Shown here piece by piece: positions 24,467 through 34,031 of a stretch of DNA of 64,000 nucleotides; within the stretch, counting starts at the first letter, position 1; the number at the start of each line of letters is the position of its first letter. Made by a program: the position numbers and the translations under genes. The stretch is from Paenibacillus macerans (lineage in GTDB: Bacteria > Bacillota > Bacilli > Paenibacillales > Paenibacillaceae), in contig NZ_JAMBOE010000002.1 in assembly GCF_023715465.1 (NCBI RefSeq), forward strand, positions 267,104 to 331,103. The letters are read 5' to 3'. Under the pieces are notes generated by a model. It worked only from the letters and a program-made list of their open reading frames with translations. It was not told the origin of the DNA and did not search any database.

Positions 24467-25459
24467 CTAATATCCTAAAATCTCGTCGATTTGGCCCAGC
24501 TCTTCGGCGGTAAACGAGGTGTTTTGCAGCGCAAGCGCCGCGTCTTCGATCTGGCTAACCTTGCTTGCGCCGATAAGCGCGGAGGTCACTTTGCCGTCTC
24601 GCAGCACCCAAGAGAGCGCCATTTGGGACAGCTTTTGCCCTCTTGCGGCAGCCAACTCGTTAAGCCGCTGCACCTGGGCGATCCGCTCCCCGGTCAAATC
24701 CTCCGGACGCAGGAACACGCTGGGCCCGGCCGCCCGGGAATCCGGGGTAATGCCGCCCAAGTAGCGGTCGGTCAGGATGCCTTTTTCCAGCGGCGAAAAA
24801 ACGATCGAACCGATCCCCTCTTCCTGCAGAACGTCTTGCAGCCCTTCCTCGATCCAGCGGTTCATCATGGAATAATTAGGCTGATGAATCACGCATGGCG
24901 TGCCAAGTTCCTTAAGGATTCTCGCAGCCGCCCGCGTTTCTTCCGGCCGATAGTTGGACAGCCCGACATAAAGCGCTTTCCCTTGACGCACGACGAGGTC
25001 GAGCGCGGACATCGTTTCCTCCAGCGGTGTATCCGGATCAGGGCGGTGATGGTAAAAAATATCGACATATTCGAGGCCCATCCGCTTGAGACTCTGATCC
25101 AGGCTGGAGACGAGATATTTTTTGGAGCCCCATTCCCCGTAAGGTCCCGGCCACATGTAGTAGCCCGCCTTGGTCGAGATGATCATTTCGTCGCGGTAAG
25201 GGCGGAAGTCTTCCCTGAGCACTCTGCCGAACGTTTCCTCCGCCGATCCCGGCGGCGGTCCGTAGTTGTTGGCCAGGTCAAAATGCGTAATGCCGAGGTC
25301 AAACGCCCGGCGCAGCATGGCCCGCCCGTTTTCCAGGGCATTGATGCCGCCGAAATTATGCCACAGTCCGAGGGATATGGCGGGCAGCTTCAGGCCGCTT
25401 CTGCCGGCGCGGTTATATGTCATTTTTTCGTATCTGGTGCTGTCTGCCTGATAGGTCAT
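24467..25459 (-). CDS. Aldo-keto reductase (YghZ/AKR14-like)
   Basis: A 330-residue NADPH-dependent oxidoreductase of the beta-barrel AKR fold. GITHFDLANNYGPPPGSAEE holds the catalytic Asp and Tyr, STKAGY the Lys, and FYHHRPDPDTP the His. GYYMWPGPYGEWGSKKYL is a marker of the YghZ branch, which in E. coli reduces methylglyoxal and L-glyceraldehyde 3-phosphate. An AraC gene lies 136 bp upstream on the same strand and may control it. Start supported by GGAGG eight bp away. Confidence 0.9.
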   Translation of the reverse strand: MTYQADSTRYEKMTYNRAGRSGLKLPAISLGLWHNFGGINALENGRAMLRRAFDLGITHFDLANNYGPPPGSAEETFGRVLREDFRPYRDEMIISTKAGYYMWPGPYGEWGSKKYLVSSLDQSLKRMGLEYVDIFYHHRPDPDTPLEETMSALDLVVRQGKALYVGLSNYRPEETRAAARILKELGTPCVIHQPNYSMMNRWIEEGLQDVLQEEGIGSIVFSPLEKGILTDRYLGGITPDSRAAGPSVFLRPEDLTGERIAQVQRLNELAAARGQKLSQMALSWVLRDGKVTSALIGASKVSQIEDAALALQNTSFTAEELGQIDEILGY

Positions 25460-25594
25460 AGCTGGTACCTCCTTTAATGGTCATAAGAACAATATAAGCG
25501 AAGCCACGGCTTAACCCTATATCAACAAGGCTGTTTCATATGGCATAATGTCTGTTCCTCATGGTCCATTCTCCGAAGGCGCCGGCTGTCCCCG

Positions 25595-26434
25595 TTACAG
25601 CTTGTCCCGGTAAGCCGAAGGGGAAACGCCGATCGTTTTTTTGAACATTTTCGAAAACAGCAGCGCATCCTGGTATCCGACCGAACGGGCTACCTCGCCG
25701 ATTGCAAACCGGCCCGTTTTCAGCAGCCCGCAGGCCCGCTCCATCCGGTACTGCAGCAAATACCGCTGCGGCGGATACCCCGTCGCCTGCTTGAAGATGG
25801 CCGATAAATATTTGCGGTCCAGCCCAACGATCGCCGCCAGCTGGCCGACTGAAAGCTCCTCGCCGTAATGGCTGTGCAGAAAATCAAGACAACGGTGAAC
25901 GTAACCGTCCTTCGCCTGAACTTGAACCGCCGCTTGGCCCGGTGCGGAAGCCGGAGCCTGCTCCACCATCACCGAAAAAAATTCGTACAACAAGGCCCGC
26001 AAACGCAAATCGCGGGTGGCCGCATTTTCCTCCGCCTCGTTCAAAAGCTCGTACAGCTTTGGCATCAACCGGATATCCATCGAAAACACCGGCTGCTCCG
26101 GGTTTACGCGGGTCCGCGCCAAAATTTCCCCCGCCTGATCGCCGCAAAAGGCAATCCAGGAATAAACCCAGGGCTGTGCTGCGTCCGCCTGGTAAAACAC
26201 GACCCGCTCGGGATAAGCGATAAACGCCTGTCCCGCCGTCAGCGTCAGCGTCTCGCCGTCCTCCACGCGAACGATCCCTTTTCCCTCATGGACAAAATGA
26301 ATTTTATACACATCCCGCACGCCCGGGCCAAAGGAATGCAGCGGAGCGCAGGCTTCTTTGCCCCAATAGCATAAATACAGTTCTGGCGATTCGCGAAACG
26401 GACGATCCGGGTTATAATGAAAAATCGCAGCCAA
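25595..26434 (-). CDS. AraC-family regulator with cupin sensor
   Basis: An AraC/XylS regulator of about 279 residues: an N-terminal cupin half (VYKIHFVHEGKGIV, AYPERVVFYQ) and a C-terminal double HTH (GLDRKYLSAIFKQATGYPPQRYLLQYRMERACGLL, split here by a linker, then VARSVGYQDALLFSKMFKKTIGVSPS). The TTG at 26434 is eight bp after GAGAGGG and gives a family-like start. The longer frame beginning at 26515 lacks a ribosome site. Probable target: the aldo-keto reductase downstream, by position only. Confidence 0.85.
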   Translation of the reverse strand: MAAIFHYNPDRPFRESPELYLCYWGKEACAPLHSFGPGVRDVYKIHFVHEGKGIVRVEDGETLTLTAGQAFIAYPERVVFYQADAAQPWVYSWIAFCGDQAGEILARTRVNPEQPVFSMDIRLMPKLYELLNEAEENAATRDLRLRALLYEFFSVMVEQAPASAPGQAAVQVQAKDGYVHRCLDFLHSHYGEELSVGQLAAIVGLDRKYLSAIFKQATGYPPQRYLLQYRMERACGLLKTGRFAIGEVARSVGYQDALLFSKMFKKTIGVSPSAYRDKL

Positions 26435-26529
26435 GCTCAGCACCCTCTCTGCACACGGCATCGGAATTGAATGCGCCCGCATCCGCTGCCATTGTACCAC
26501 AAAAAGCGATTCCAACTTGTTGATCCCAT

Positions 26530-26588
26530 AAAAAAAGAGCCAGGCTTGCCAAGGTTATTGGTTTCCTTGGGATACCCGCTCTTTTTAA
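26530..26588 (-). terminator. Terminator of the cotF-like gene
   Basis: Stem AAAAAGAGC/GCTCTTTTT with an inner CCAAGGAAACC/GGTTATTGG-like arm. T-tract on the minus strand. Confidence 0.8.
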
Positions 26589-26610
26589 CCCGCTTCGATT
26601 AGGCGTACCA

Positions 26611-27174
26611 CTAATGAACCGCCACCGGCTCCTGCATCTTCTCGTAAAAAGCACCAAGTGTATTCATCGTCGTCATAGGAGCCGCCTCTAACGGATAAAA
26701 ACCTTTTTTCACCATCCATTGCCATACGTCATAAGCGTGGTGCGAGCTCATGCAGAAGGCATGTTCCAGAAAGCTGCGGATTTCGGGATGGCTCATTTCC
26801 ATGGCCGCCCAAGCGTACTCCCTGCCCGCCCGTTTCAAGGTCAGCAAATAAGCGGTGGCGATTTCCCGATCGTTGAACTGCTCTATCGAGGTTCTTGGCA
26901 TGACCGGAACGGGGGACGCGGACGCCTGGGTAAAAGATTGCAGGACAGGCTGCAAATCCGGAATCGGCAGTTTCTCGGCGGCCCCTTCCGCTTTGCTTAA
27001 ATACTCTGCCTTCATGTTGTAGTCCTGAATATGGAGCGGAAGATGTTTTTGCAACATCGCCTTCAGTTCAGGGTCCTGCGCTTGATTGATAAAACAGGCC
27101 ATATTCGTAATCGAGTTAACGCAGCTTAACGCGAGTTCATTCAAATCCTGTGCTTCGTGTGCGGCGAGTTCCAT
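26611..27174 (-). CDS. CotF-domain spore coat protein
   Basis: A 187-residue all-helical protein. The first half (NELALSCVNSITNMACFINQA) and the HIQDYNMKAEYL segment followed by a second four-helix half with CMSSHHAYDVWQWMVKKGFYP are the CotF / DUF3231-like ferritin-fold pattern seen in spore coat proteins. The length suits a two-lobe member. Monocistronic, with a GGAGG before the ATG and a strong terminator. It supports a sporulating host; the exact coat location is unknown. Confidence 0.75.
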   Translation of the reverse strand: MELAAHEAQDLNELALSCVNSITNMACFINQAQDPELKAMLQKHLPLHIQDYNMKAEYLSKAEGAAEKLPIPDLQPVLQSFTQASASPVPVMPRTSIEQFNDREIATAYLLTLKRAGREYAWAAMEMSHPEIRSFLEHAFCMSSHHAYDVWQWMVKKGFYPLEAAPMTTMNTLGAFYEKMQEPVAVH

Positions 27175-27337
27175 GAAACATGTACCTCCTTCGGTTTTTT
27201 GGTTGCTGAATAATCACTTTTAGCATGCACCCCATCGTTTTCTATTATCGCCGGAAGCCGAAGTAAAATCGTCCATAACATAGACAAATACCCATGGTTT
27301 GAAATTACTATGCGATATTTTGCACTTCTTTATGTAT

Positions 27338-27378
27338 AAGGCCGCCTCAGGCAGATCATTCTGCCGGGACGGCCTTTT
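27338..27378 (-). terminator. Terminator of ectD
   Basis: Stem AAGGCCG/CGGCCTT with an inner arm GCCTCAGGCAGA/TCTGCCGG, three bp after the ectD stop. Confidence 0.85.
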
Positions 27379-27381
27379 CTC

Positions 27382-28272
27382 TTAAAATTCCGTGCGGGTC
27401 GCCATGTATTCGGGTCTGGGCTTCTTCCCGAAATAAGGCTCCGCCAATTTGTTCTCCACACTGTTATAGACCATAAAAATGTTGCTGCGCGGATATGGCG
27501 TGATGTTGCTGTTGGAGCCGTGCATTAAATTGCAGTCGAACAGCAGGACCGAGCCTGCCTTGCCGACCGGTGTTTCAATGCCGCAGCGCTTGGCCAGCTC
27601 GGTTAAGCTCGCTTGATCGGGCGCGATGAATTCCCTGGAGGAATCCCCCGGCGTCCTGCCGACGCACGACACGAAGATTTGATGGGAACCAGGCATGACC
27701 ATAAGCGGTCCGTTAAAAGGATAATTGTCTTCCAGCGCAATCAAACAGCTGAGCGCCCGCATCCGGGGCATCCCGTCCTCCACATGCCAGGTTTCAAAGT
27801 CCGAATGCCAGTAGAACTCTTTGCCTGTAAATGCCGGCTTGTAATTGATCCGCGATTGATGGACGTAGGCCTGCCCCGCCAAAAAGTACTCAACGATCGC
27901 AAGCAGTCTTGGATGCCGGGACAACTCCTGAAAAACCGGATGGCTCCGATGAATCGCAAAAATCGATTGCACTTCTTCCCCACCGGGTACGCGGATAATT
28001 TCATCGGAAGTCAAATCCTGGGATGCTTCCCGCAAGCGCCGTGCCTTCTCCTGATAGCCCTTTAATTCCGCTTCGCCGAAAAAGTTTTCCAGGAACAGAT
28101 AACCGTTTTTGGCGTAAAAATCCGATTGCTCCTTGCTAATCCCGTTTTCCGCGGTCCACTCGCCATATACGATGGGGTCCTGCCGCGGAAGCCATCTCGG
28201 CTCGGCATACACCCGGGAAGGGTAAGCATCCGCCTTTGGATCAAAAATTACGGACGTTTCCAATGTATTCAT
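27382..28272 (-). CDS. ectD: Ectoine 5-hydroxylase (orphan EctD)
   Basis: A 296-residue Fe(II)/2-oxoglutarate dioxygenase. His156, Asp158 and His251 form the metal triad: the first two lie in FYWHSDFETWHVEDGMPRM, the EctD signature, the third in LMHGSNSN. EctD hydroxylates ectoine to 5-hydroxyectoine. No ectABC genes are nearby, so ectoine must be imported or made elsewhere; orphan ectD genes are known in paenibacilli. A probable c-di-AMP riboswitch with two terminators lies in the 5' leader. A GAGGAG lies about four bp before the ATG, rather close. Confidence 0.92.
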   Translation of the reverse strand: MNTLETSVIFDPKADAYPSRVYAEPRWLPRQDPIVYGEWTAENGISKEQSDFYAKNGYLFLENFFGEAELKGYQEKARRLREASQDLTSDEIIRVPGGEEVQSIFAIHRSHPVFQELSRHPRLLAIVEYFLAGQAYVHQSRINYKPAFTGKEFYWHSDFETWHVEDGMPRMRALSCLIALEDNYPFNGPLMVMPGSHQIFVSCVGRTPGDSSREFIAPDQASLTELAKRCGIETPVGKAGSVLLFDCNLMHGSNSNITPYPRSNIFMVYNSVENKLAEPYFGKKPRPEYMATRTEF

Positions 28273-28307
28273 TTCTCCTCATCCCCTTATGAGAAATATT
28301 TGTCCAT

Positions 28308-28547
28308 ACAAAAAGGACCTCCGCTTGGAGAAGGCAAAGCTCCGCCAGCAGGGTCCTTAAAACAGACAAAGGCCCTTATAAAAGGGCCTAATAAGATCTC
28401 TTAATGTGGCAATATAGACCCATCCACTGCTGACGAGGTTAGCTGACGGGCTCGGGTAAGATGGTACCCTACAATCATTGCTGAATGACTCGCCCCAAAA
28501 AAATGGTTCCCCCGTTTTCCGGCAGCGTAAGCCGGAAACTAAGCGTG
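28308..28547 (-). promoter_or_regulatory. Probable c-di-AMP (ydaO/yuaA) riboswitch with two tandem terminators
   Basis: The aptamer (about 28420-28547) has the ydaO signatures: GGGGGAACC (complement of 28505-28513) and CCCGAGCCCGTCAGCTAACC (complement of about 28437-28456) followed by TCGTCAGC. Downstream come two terminators in series: AGGCCC/GGGCCT with TTTGTCTGTTTT (28360-28389), and AAGGACC/GGTCCTT with TTTTT (28308-28358). ydaO aptamers bind c-di-AMP and normally turn genes off, linking ectD to osmotic status. Confidence 0.82.
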
Positions 28548-28552
28548 AGTCT

Positions 28553-28581
28553 ATAGTAAAGGCAATTCGTGTTCATGTCAA
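28553..28581 (-). promoter_or_regulatory. Promoter of the riboswitch-ectD transcript
   Basis: Perfect TTGACA (28576-28581), 17-bp spacer and TACTAT (28553-28558), a sigma-A type promoter. Start point expected near 28546, directly before the aptamer. Confidence 0.82.
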
Positions 28582-28632
28582 CCCATGTTCTGTAACATTT
28601 TTGATCTCACCACAACCTCGCCGCCGTACTCG

Positions 28633-28899
28633 TTACCGCAGCTGGCTTTCCGCTTCAGCCAAATCGGCCTGATCCTCCTGCAAATCTTCTTTGGCGCGTT
28701 CCAGCGGTTCCGGATTCATGCGCCCATCCGCCTGGGAAATGGCCTTTTCCGCTTTTTCAATGGCGTTATAGGCATTCTCCACCGTTTCTTCAGTCGGGTG
28801 GGACTCTGCCTGCGTTACAGCCCGGTGCGCTTTTTTAACGGATTGCTGAGCCGATGAGATCGGGTTTTGCGATTGCACGCTGGAATAAGGATTTGCCAT
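28633..28899 (-). CDS. Small helical acidic protein, unknown
   Basis: An 88-residue protein beginning MANPYSSVQS. After a short polar lead it is one long heptad-like amphipathic stretch (QQSVKKAHRAVTQAES, AYNAIEKAEKAISQAD, ERAKEDLQEDQADLAEA) with alternating K/A/E, suggesting a coiled coil or a bundle of three helices. GAGGAGG eight bp before the ATG favours this start over the longer frame. I do not recognise the family. The size and composition would suit a spore or stress-associated small protein, but no direct sign supports that. Confidence 0.65.
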   Translation of the reverse strand: MANPYSSVQSQNPISSAQQSVKKAHRAVTQAESHPTEETVENAYNAIEKAEKAISQADGRMNPEPLERAKEDLQEDQADLAEAESQLR

Positions 28900-29261
28900 G
28901 TATTCAGCCTCCTCAAAACGATGATATGATGCAGGTTCCTTACTAATTTGAGGAAAAGGCCGGGACAATATGCGTTCGAACTTTTGCCAATCCCATGCTT
29001 CTGCCGCTTAGGCCACAGCGAAAACCAACTTTAAAGCAGATAGAGCATGGATTTGACAGCGATGGAATGCGGAGCTGGAAAAAAGGAAGAGGGGGGAAAT
29101 CGGCACGAAATGCAAAAGGGCATGCGATTTTCGTCGAAACCGCTTTTGCATTTGATTCCATCGAACCGTCCTTCTTACCATGAAACTGATTGATGAAGCC
29201 GCCGGTGATTTTGCCAAATTACATCAAGGCTTTCTTGCCCTAGCTCGAGGGTCTTTTTTTT
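28900..29261. other. Gene-free stretch
   Basis: Opposed open frames of 60-75 codons occur, none with a ribosome site. A weak CCCT-AGCTCG-AGGG hairpin followed by T on the plus strand lies at about 29240-29264. Nothing else is recognised. Confidence 0.4.
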
Positions 29262-30872
29262 CTAAATCGGGCTTTTCACCTTCAAGGCTGCCTGTTCCTC
29301 CCGCTCCCGCAGCTCTACTCTGCGGATTTTGCCCGTATTCGTTTTTGGCAGCTCGTCGACAAATTCGATCTTCCGCGGATATTTATACGGGGCCGTCACC
29401 GCTTTAACATGAGCCTGAAGCTGCTTGATCAGTTGCGGCGAACCCGCTACCCCCTCTTTCAGCACAACAAAAGCTTTGACGATATGTCCACGAATTTCAT
29501 CGGGACTTGCCACCGCGGCGCATTCCTTGACCGCAGGGTGCTTCATCAGCGCTTCTTCAACTTCAAACGGCCCGATCGTATATCCGGAGCTGATGATGAT
29601 ATCATCGCCGCGCCCCTCAAACCAGAAATAACCTTCTTCGTCCATTCGCGCCCGATCCCCGGTAATAAAATACTCACCACGCACGTTTTGTTGTTTCCGC
29701 TCCGGATCCAGGTAATAGTTCTTAAACAAAGCCGGCATGCTAACGTGAACGGCAATATCCCCGACTTGTCCTGCCGGAAGCGGAATTCCCCGCTCGTCGA
29801 CCACCTCCGCCACGCCCGGGGAAACCGCTTTGCCCATCGATCCCTGCTTAAGCGGAGTATCCTTCAGATTGCCGATCAACAGCGTGCTTTCCGTTTGCCC
29901 GTATCCGTCGCGAATGGTAATGTTCAATTCCTCCCGGAATTTCCGGATCACTTCCTGGTTTAACGGCTCCCCGGCGGAAACGGCGCTGCGTAGGACGGAC
30001 AGGTTATAACCGCTGAGCCCGTCCGTTTTCGACATGATCCGATATTCGGTCGGCGTACAGCACATGACCTGGATACCGTAATTCTCCAGAAGCTGCAGAT
30101 AGCGATGTGGCTGGAACGCCCCCTGATATACGAAACCGGTCGCCCCATTTCCCAAAACCGACAGGAACGGGCTCCAAATCCATTTTTGCCAGCCCGGTGC
30201 AGCCGTAGCCCACACCGTATCGGTGTTTCGGATGTCCAGCCAGGCCGAGGTGATCCTGAGATGCGCGTAACCCCACCCATGGCTTTGCACGACGCCCTTC
30301 GGATTGCCGGTCGTTCCGGACGTATACGCCAAAATGGCCATGTCGTCGCGATGGGTTCGTTTCGCCTCAAACGTGTCCGGCTGCCCGTCCATTAATGAAT
30401 CGAGCATAATCCACCCGACTGGAGCGGGCACGTTTTCTTTGCCGCCGGCCACCGCGATGCGAAACGCCCAAGCCGGCAGCTCCTCTTCGATGTTGTCCGC
30501 CTCGCCGGTCGCATTGTGCCAGGCGATGACCGCACGCGCCCCGGAGTGCCGGAGCCGGTAAGCCAAATCCTTGGCCCGCAGCATGTCGGACGAAGGGATG
30601 ATCGTCAGCCCCAGCTTCAAGCAAGCCACGTAAACCACGTAGGCATTAATATGCCGCGGCATCATCACCAGCACGCGGTCCCCTTGAGTTAACCCGAGCC
30701 CGGACAATCCTCCGGCAAGCCGGTTGGCCCTGGCCAGCAGCTCTCCGTACGTAATTTCCTCATAATCGCCATGCTCGCTTAACCATTTTAAAGCCGTTTT
30801 CCCCGGTTCATGGTTCTCCATCTCCGATGTTATATTGTAGAACTCCGGTGCCAACCATTGTTCATAATTCAA
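29262..30872 (-). CDS. Acyl-CoA synthetase (MbcS/YtcI-like)
   Basis: A 536-residue ANL-family adenylating enzyme. ILAYTSGTTGNPKGV (P-loop), GYGQTES (A5), YFITGDRA (A7), GRGDDIIISSGYTIGP (A8) and the C-terminal TNTGKIRR (A10) with its catalytic Lys are all present. Closest in character to the MbcS/YtcI group that activates branched or medium-chain carboxylates to acyl-CoA; the exact substrate is not readable. Monocistronic. The ATG is 13 bp after an AAAAGGGG run, a loose ribosome site. Confidence 0.85.
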   Translation of the reverse strand: MNYEQWLAPEFYNITSEMENHEPGKTALKWLSEHGDYEEITYGELLARANRLAGGLSGLGLTQGDRVLVMMPRHINAYVVYVACLKLGLTIIPSSDMLRAKDLAYRLRHSGARAVIAWHNATGEADNIEEELPAWAFRIAVAGGKENVPAPVGWIMLDSLMDGQPDTFEAKRTHRDDMAILAYTSGTTGNPKGVVQSHGWGYAHLRITSAWLDIRNTDTVWATAAPGWQKWIWSPFLSVLGNGATGFVYQGAFQPHRYLQLLENYGIQVMCCTPTEYRIMSKTDGLSGYNLSVLRSAVSAGEPLNQEVIRKFREELNITIRDGYGQTESTLLIGNLKDTPLKQGSMGKAVSPGVAEVVDERGIPLPAGQVGDIAVHVSMPALFKNYYLDPERKQQNVRGEYFITGDRARMDEEGYFWFEGRGDDIIISSGYTIGPFEVEEALMKHPAVKECAAVASPDEIRGHIVKAFVVLKEGVAGSPQLIKQLQAHVKAVTAPYKYPRKIEFVDELPKTNTGKIRRVELREREEQAALKVKSPI

Positions 30873-30965
30873 GTTGATCTATCCCCTTTTAAACTGAAGT
30901 TATCAGTTATTTTGATCAACTCATTATACCATATTCTAGTACCAGGTTCTAATACCAAAAGTGAA

Positions 30966-30995
30966 AAAACCTGCAAAAAGATTTGCAGGTTTGGC
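30966..30995 (-). terminator. Terminator of the amino acid ABC operon
   Basis: Stem AACCTGCAAA/TTTGCAGGTT with a 4-nt loop, followed by TTTTTTC on the minus strand, five bp after the SBP stop. Confidence 0.9.
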
Positions 30996-30999
30996 CGGA

Positions 31000-31881
31000 C
31001 TAAAGTTTGCCGCCCTCTGTGATGACTTCGTTGGGATCGGTATCGGGCCCCAGCTCGTCTTTGACGTATTTGTTGTACAACTGAAGCAGAAACTGCTCCT
31101 TCCCCAGATTTTCCAACTCGGTATTGATCCAATCCTTCAGTTCCGTGTTGCCTTTTTGGACTGCCGGAGCGATCGGCGCTTCTTTTTCCAGCTTTTCTTC
31201 GATCAGATGATAACCCGGGTTGTCCTTGGCCCAGCCGATCAGAATAAAGTTATCCTGGGCGTAGCCGTCGCCGCGCCCGTCTTTCAGCGCCTGCAAAGAC
31301 TCGGTGTTTTTATCGTATTTGACCAGTTCGATATCAGGGCGGTTTTCCGTTAGAAAAATATCGGCGGTCGTTCCCTTGGTCACGATGATTTTCTTCCCCT
31401 TCAGATCGTCCAGCGTTTGGATTCCGCTGTTGTCTGCGACGAGCACCTGGGTCGCCACTTTCATCGTCGGATTGGTGAAGTCCACCTGCTCCGCCCGTTC
31501 GTCCGTGACCGTCATATTGGCGACGATCAGGTCCACTTTGCCGCTTTGCAAGTAAGGAATCCGGCTGGCCGGCTCGACCGTGACGAATTCGATTTTCGTT
31601 TCGTCGCCCAGCAAATCCTTGGCAAACCGTTTCGCCAAATCGTTGTCAAAACCGATGAAATTCCCTTGTTCGTCCGTAAACCCGAAAGGCGGCTTGTCGG
31701 AAAATACGCCGACGATCAGTTTGCCGCGGTCTTTAATGGCCTGAATGCCGCCGCCAGAAGCCTCTTTGGCTCCTGCCGAGCCGTCCGCCGCGCCGGAGGA
31801 ATCGCCGCCGCAAGCGGTCAGCGCTCCCGCAAGCAGCAATAACGATAATACAGATAAAACCCGCATCCATGATTTCTTCAA
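31000..31881 (-). CDS. Polar amino acid ABC transporter solute-binding lipoprotein
   Basis: A 293-residue family-3 solute-binding protein. Lipoprotein signal with the LTAC lipobox near residue 24, a Gly/Ser/Ala linker, then the periplasmic-binding type-2 fold ([41 protein letters not shown]). Last gene of a five-gene operon; its ATG overlaps the ATPase stop (ATGA). Glutamine/glutamate/cystine-like ligands are typical for this family; the actual ligand is unknown. Confidence 0.9.
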   Translation of the reverse strand: MKKSWMRVLSVLSLLLLAGALTACGGDSSGAADGSAGAKEASGGGIQAIKDRGKLIVGVFSDKPPFGFTDEQGNFIGFDNDLAKRFAKDLLGDETKIEFVTVEPASRIPYLQSGKVDLIVANMTVTDERAEQVDFTNPTMKVATQVLVADNSGIQTLDDLKGKKIIVTKGTTADIFLTENRPDIELVKYDKNTESLQALKDGRGDGYAQDNFILIGWAKDNPGYHLIEEKLEKEAPIAPAVQKGNTELKDWINTELENLGKEQFLLQLYNKYVKDELGPDTDPNEVITEGGKL

Positions 31882-32645
31882 AGTTTTCCACTCCCTTTTC
31901 CGGTTTCAATGGCAAAAAACTGCCCCAAAAACTGCCTTGCCCGTTCGCTTCGCGGGGCCGCAAAAAATTCATCCGGCTTCGCGATTTCGCGGATTTCCCC
32001 CTGATCCATAAACACGATCCGGTCCGCCACGGAGCGGGCAAAACCCATTTCGTGCGTGACGATCAGCATGGTCATCCCCCGCTTCGCCAAATCCAACATC
32101 ACCTCCAGCACCTCTTTGACCATTTCGGGATCCAGCGCGGCCGTGACCTCATCGAACAACATGACCAGCGGGTGCATGATCAGCGCGCGCACAATCGCAA
32201 TCCGCTGCTGTTGTCCGCCGGAGAGCTGGCGCGGATAGGCGTCCTTTTTGTCCGCCAGACCCACCCGTTCCAGCAGTTGCAGCGCTTCCCCAGCGGCCTC
32301 GGCTTTCGTGCGCTTCTGCACCTTCAGCGGTCCCAGCAAAATATTTTCCAGCACCGTCATATGCGGAAACAGATGATAGCTTTGAAAAACCATGCCGATC
32401 TTTTGCCGGACCAGCTGCCAGATCGCCTTGCCCGAAGTAAGGTCCTCGCCCTGAAAACGAATGCTCCCGCCCTGCACCGGTTCAAGACCGTTCAAACATC
32501 GCAGAAGGGTGCTTTTGCCGCAGCCGCTGGGTCCAAGAATGACGACGACTTCGCCTTGCGTCACTTCCAGGTCGATCCCGTTCAATACCGGTTGTTTGTC
32601 GAAAACTTTGACGACACCTTCCAGGCTTAATAAACTTTCGCCCAT
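31878..32645 (-). CDS. Polar amino acid ABC transporter ATPase
   Basis: A 255-residue GlnQ/HisP-type ATPase: Walker [11 protein letters not shown]-loop [12 protein letters not shown], signature LSGGQQQR, Walker [14 protein letters not shown]-loop THEMGFA. The ATG at 32645 ([10 protein letters not shown]) fits the family start better than the longer frame. It provides ATP power to the two permeases just upstream. Confidence 0.93.
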   Translation of the reverse strand: MGESLLSLEGVVKVFDKQPVLNGIDLEVTQGEVVVILGPSGCGKSTLLRCLNGLEPVQGGSIRFQGEDLTSGKAIWQLVRQKIGMVFQSYHLFPHMTVLENILLGPLKVQKRTKAEAAGEALQLLERVGLADKKDAYPRQLSGGQQQRIAIVRALIMHPLVMLFDEVTAALDPEMVKEVLEVMLDLAKRGMTMLIVTHEMGFARSVADRIVFMDQGEIREIAKPDEFFAAPRSERARQFLGQFFAIETGKGSGKL

Positions 32646-32674
32646 GTCCTTTCCCGCCTTTTCGTAAGGTTGAG

Positions 32675-33343
32675 CTACTCCACCCACTTTTTCTCCAGCC
32701 GCCGCGAATAGACGGACAGCGGATAACAAATCAGAAAATACAAGGCAAACAACCCGCCGTAAATGATGATCGCCGCCAGACCGTATTTATAATTCCGTTC
32801 GATGATTTGCTGGCCGGACTTGATCATTTCCGTGACTCCGACCAGCACAGTCAGCGAACTGGTCATTACGATCCGGGTGAACACGTTGATGCTTGGAGGA
32901 ATCATGCGGCGCACCGCCTGCGGGATCAGCACATATATGTACAGTTGGCGGGGATTAAGCCCGATCGCTTTGCCCGCTTCAAGCTGGCCCTTGGGAAGCG
33001 ACTGCAGAGCGCCGCGCGCCACCTCGCCGATTTCCGTCATGCCCCAAAGCGACAAGACCAGCACGGCCGAGGCAAATGCCGGAATGTCGATCCCGAAAAA
33101 CAGCGGCAGGCCGAAAAAAAAGAAAAACAGCCAGACCAGCACCGGCACGCTGCGAAACAGCTCGAGCACCGTTCGCGTTACAATCCGCAGCCCCAGGCGC
33201 CGCGAAGTGCGGAGCGCGCCAAACCCAATGCCGCAAACGATGCTGATCGCAATCGTGTAAAGCGAAATCAGCACCGTTTTCCATACACCGCGGCCCAACT
33301 CCGGCAAACTGAAGAAAAGCAGCTCAATTCCCGTACGCTCCAT
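32675..33343 (-). CDS. Polar amino acid ABC transporter permease 2
   Basis: A 222-residue HisMQ-type permease with about five helices and an EAA loop ([27 protein letters not shown], split by the family pattern EVxRGAxxSxxxGQxEAxxAxG). It overlaps the other permease by 20 bp and pairs with it as a heterodimer. Confidence 0.92.
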   Translation of the reverse strand: MERTGIELLFFSLPELGRGVWKTVLISLYTIAISIVCGIGFGALRTSRRLGLRIVTRTVLELFRSVPVLVWLFFFFFGLPLFFGIDIPAFASAVLVLSLWGMTEIGEVARGALQSLPKGQLEAGKAIGLNPRQLYIYVLIPQAVRRMIPPSINVFTRIVMTSSLTVLVGVTEMIKSGQQIIERNYKYGLAAIIIYGGLFALYFLICYPLSVYSRRLEKKWVE

Positions 33344-33989
33344 GCCGGTACCTCCTTTCGATCCAACTCAGCCCGAAAGACAGCGGCAGAAAAATAAGTA
33401 AATAACAGAAGGTCATCATCAGCAGCATTTCATACGTTTTATAGTACAAAGAGATATAGCTTGTCGTGGTGAACAGCAGCTCAGGCACCGCGATCGCAGA
33501 GACGATGGTCGTTTCCTTCAGCAGAAAGATGAAATTGGCGAACAGCGACGGAAGCGCGATGCGCAGCGCTTGCGGCAGCACGATGTGCCGGAACAGTTGC
33601 CAGCGGGACAGGCCGATGGCCAGCCCCGACTCCTCCTGATTTTGATCCACCGCTTCCAGCCCCGAACGGAACACTTCCGTAAAATAACCTCCACCTAGAA
33701 AGGCCATGGCGATAAAAGCGACCGTCAGCCCAGGCAGCTTGATCCCGAGAGAAGGCAAGCCATAGTACAGAAAAAACAGCTGGATCAGCAAAGGCGTGTT
33801 GCGGGCGACTTCCACATGGGCGCGGACAAACGTTTTGAGCACCGGCACTCGGAAATAGAGAATCCCGGCGTAAAGTACGGCCACGGCCAGCGACAGCACG
33901 ATGGCGATGATGCCGATCCGCAGAGTAAGGCCGGCTGCGCGGACGAAGTCCGGAATATGTTCGATCATAAAGTCCGTATCGAGTTGCAT
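33324..33989 (-). CDS. Polar amino acid ABC transporter permease 1
   Basis: A 221-residue HisMQ-type permease. The N-terminal helix (LRIGIIAIVLSLAVAVL), VEVARNTPLLIQLFFLYYGLP and the EAA loop (EVFRSGLEAVDQNQEESGLAIGLSRW region) define the family. It lies between the threonine-synthase-like gene and permease 2 in one transcript. Confidence 0.92.
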   Translation of the reverse strand: MQLDTDFMIEHIPDFVRAAGLTLRIGIIAIVLSLAVAVLYAGILYFRVPVLKTFVRAHVEVARNTPLLIQLFFLYYGLPSLGIKLPGLTVAFIAMAFLGGGYFTEVFRSGLEAVDQNQEESGLAIGLSRWQLFRHIVLPQALRIALPSLFANFIFLLKETTIVSAIAVPELLFTTTSYISLYYKTYEMLLMMTFCYLLIFLPLSFGLSWIERRYRHGAYGN

Positions 33990-34031
33990 GTTGCGTTTCC
34001 CCTCTCCCGTTTTGCCGACCGTATCCCCGAA

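Noticed and set aside
29180-29407. Plus-strand frame starting MKLIDEAAGDFAKL
   Set aside because: No Shine-Dalgarno, runs into the 3' end of the acyl-CoA ligase gene in antisense; a decayed fragment is possible but unsupported.
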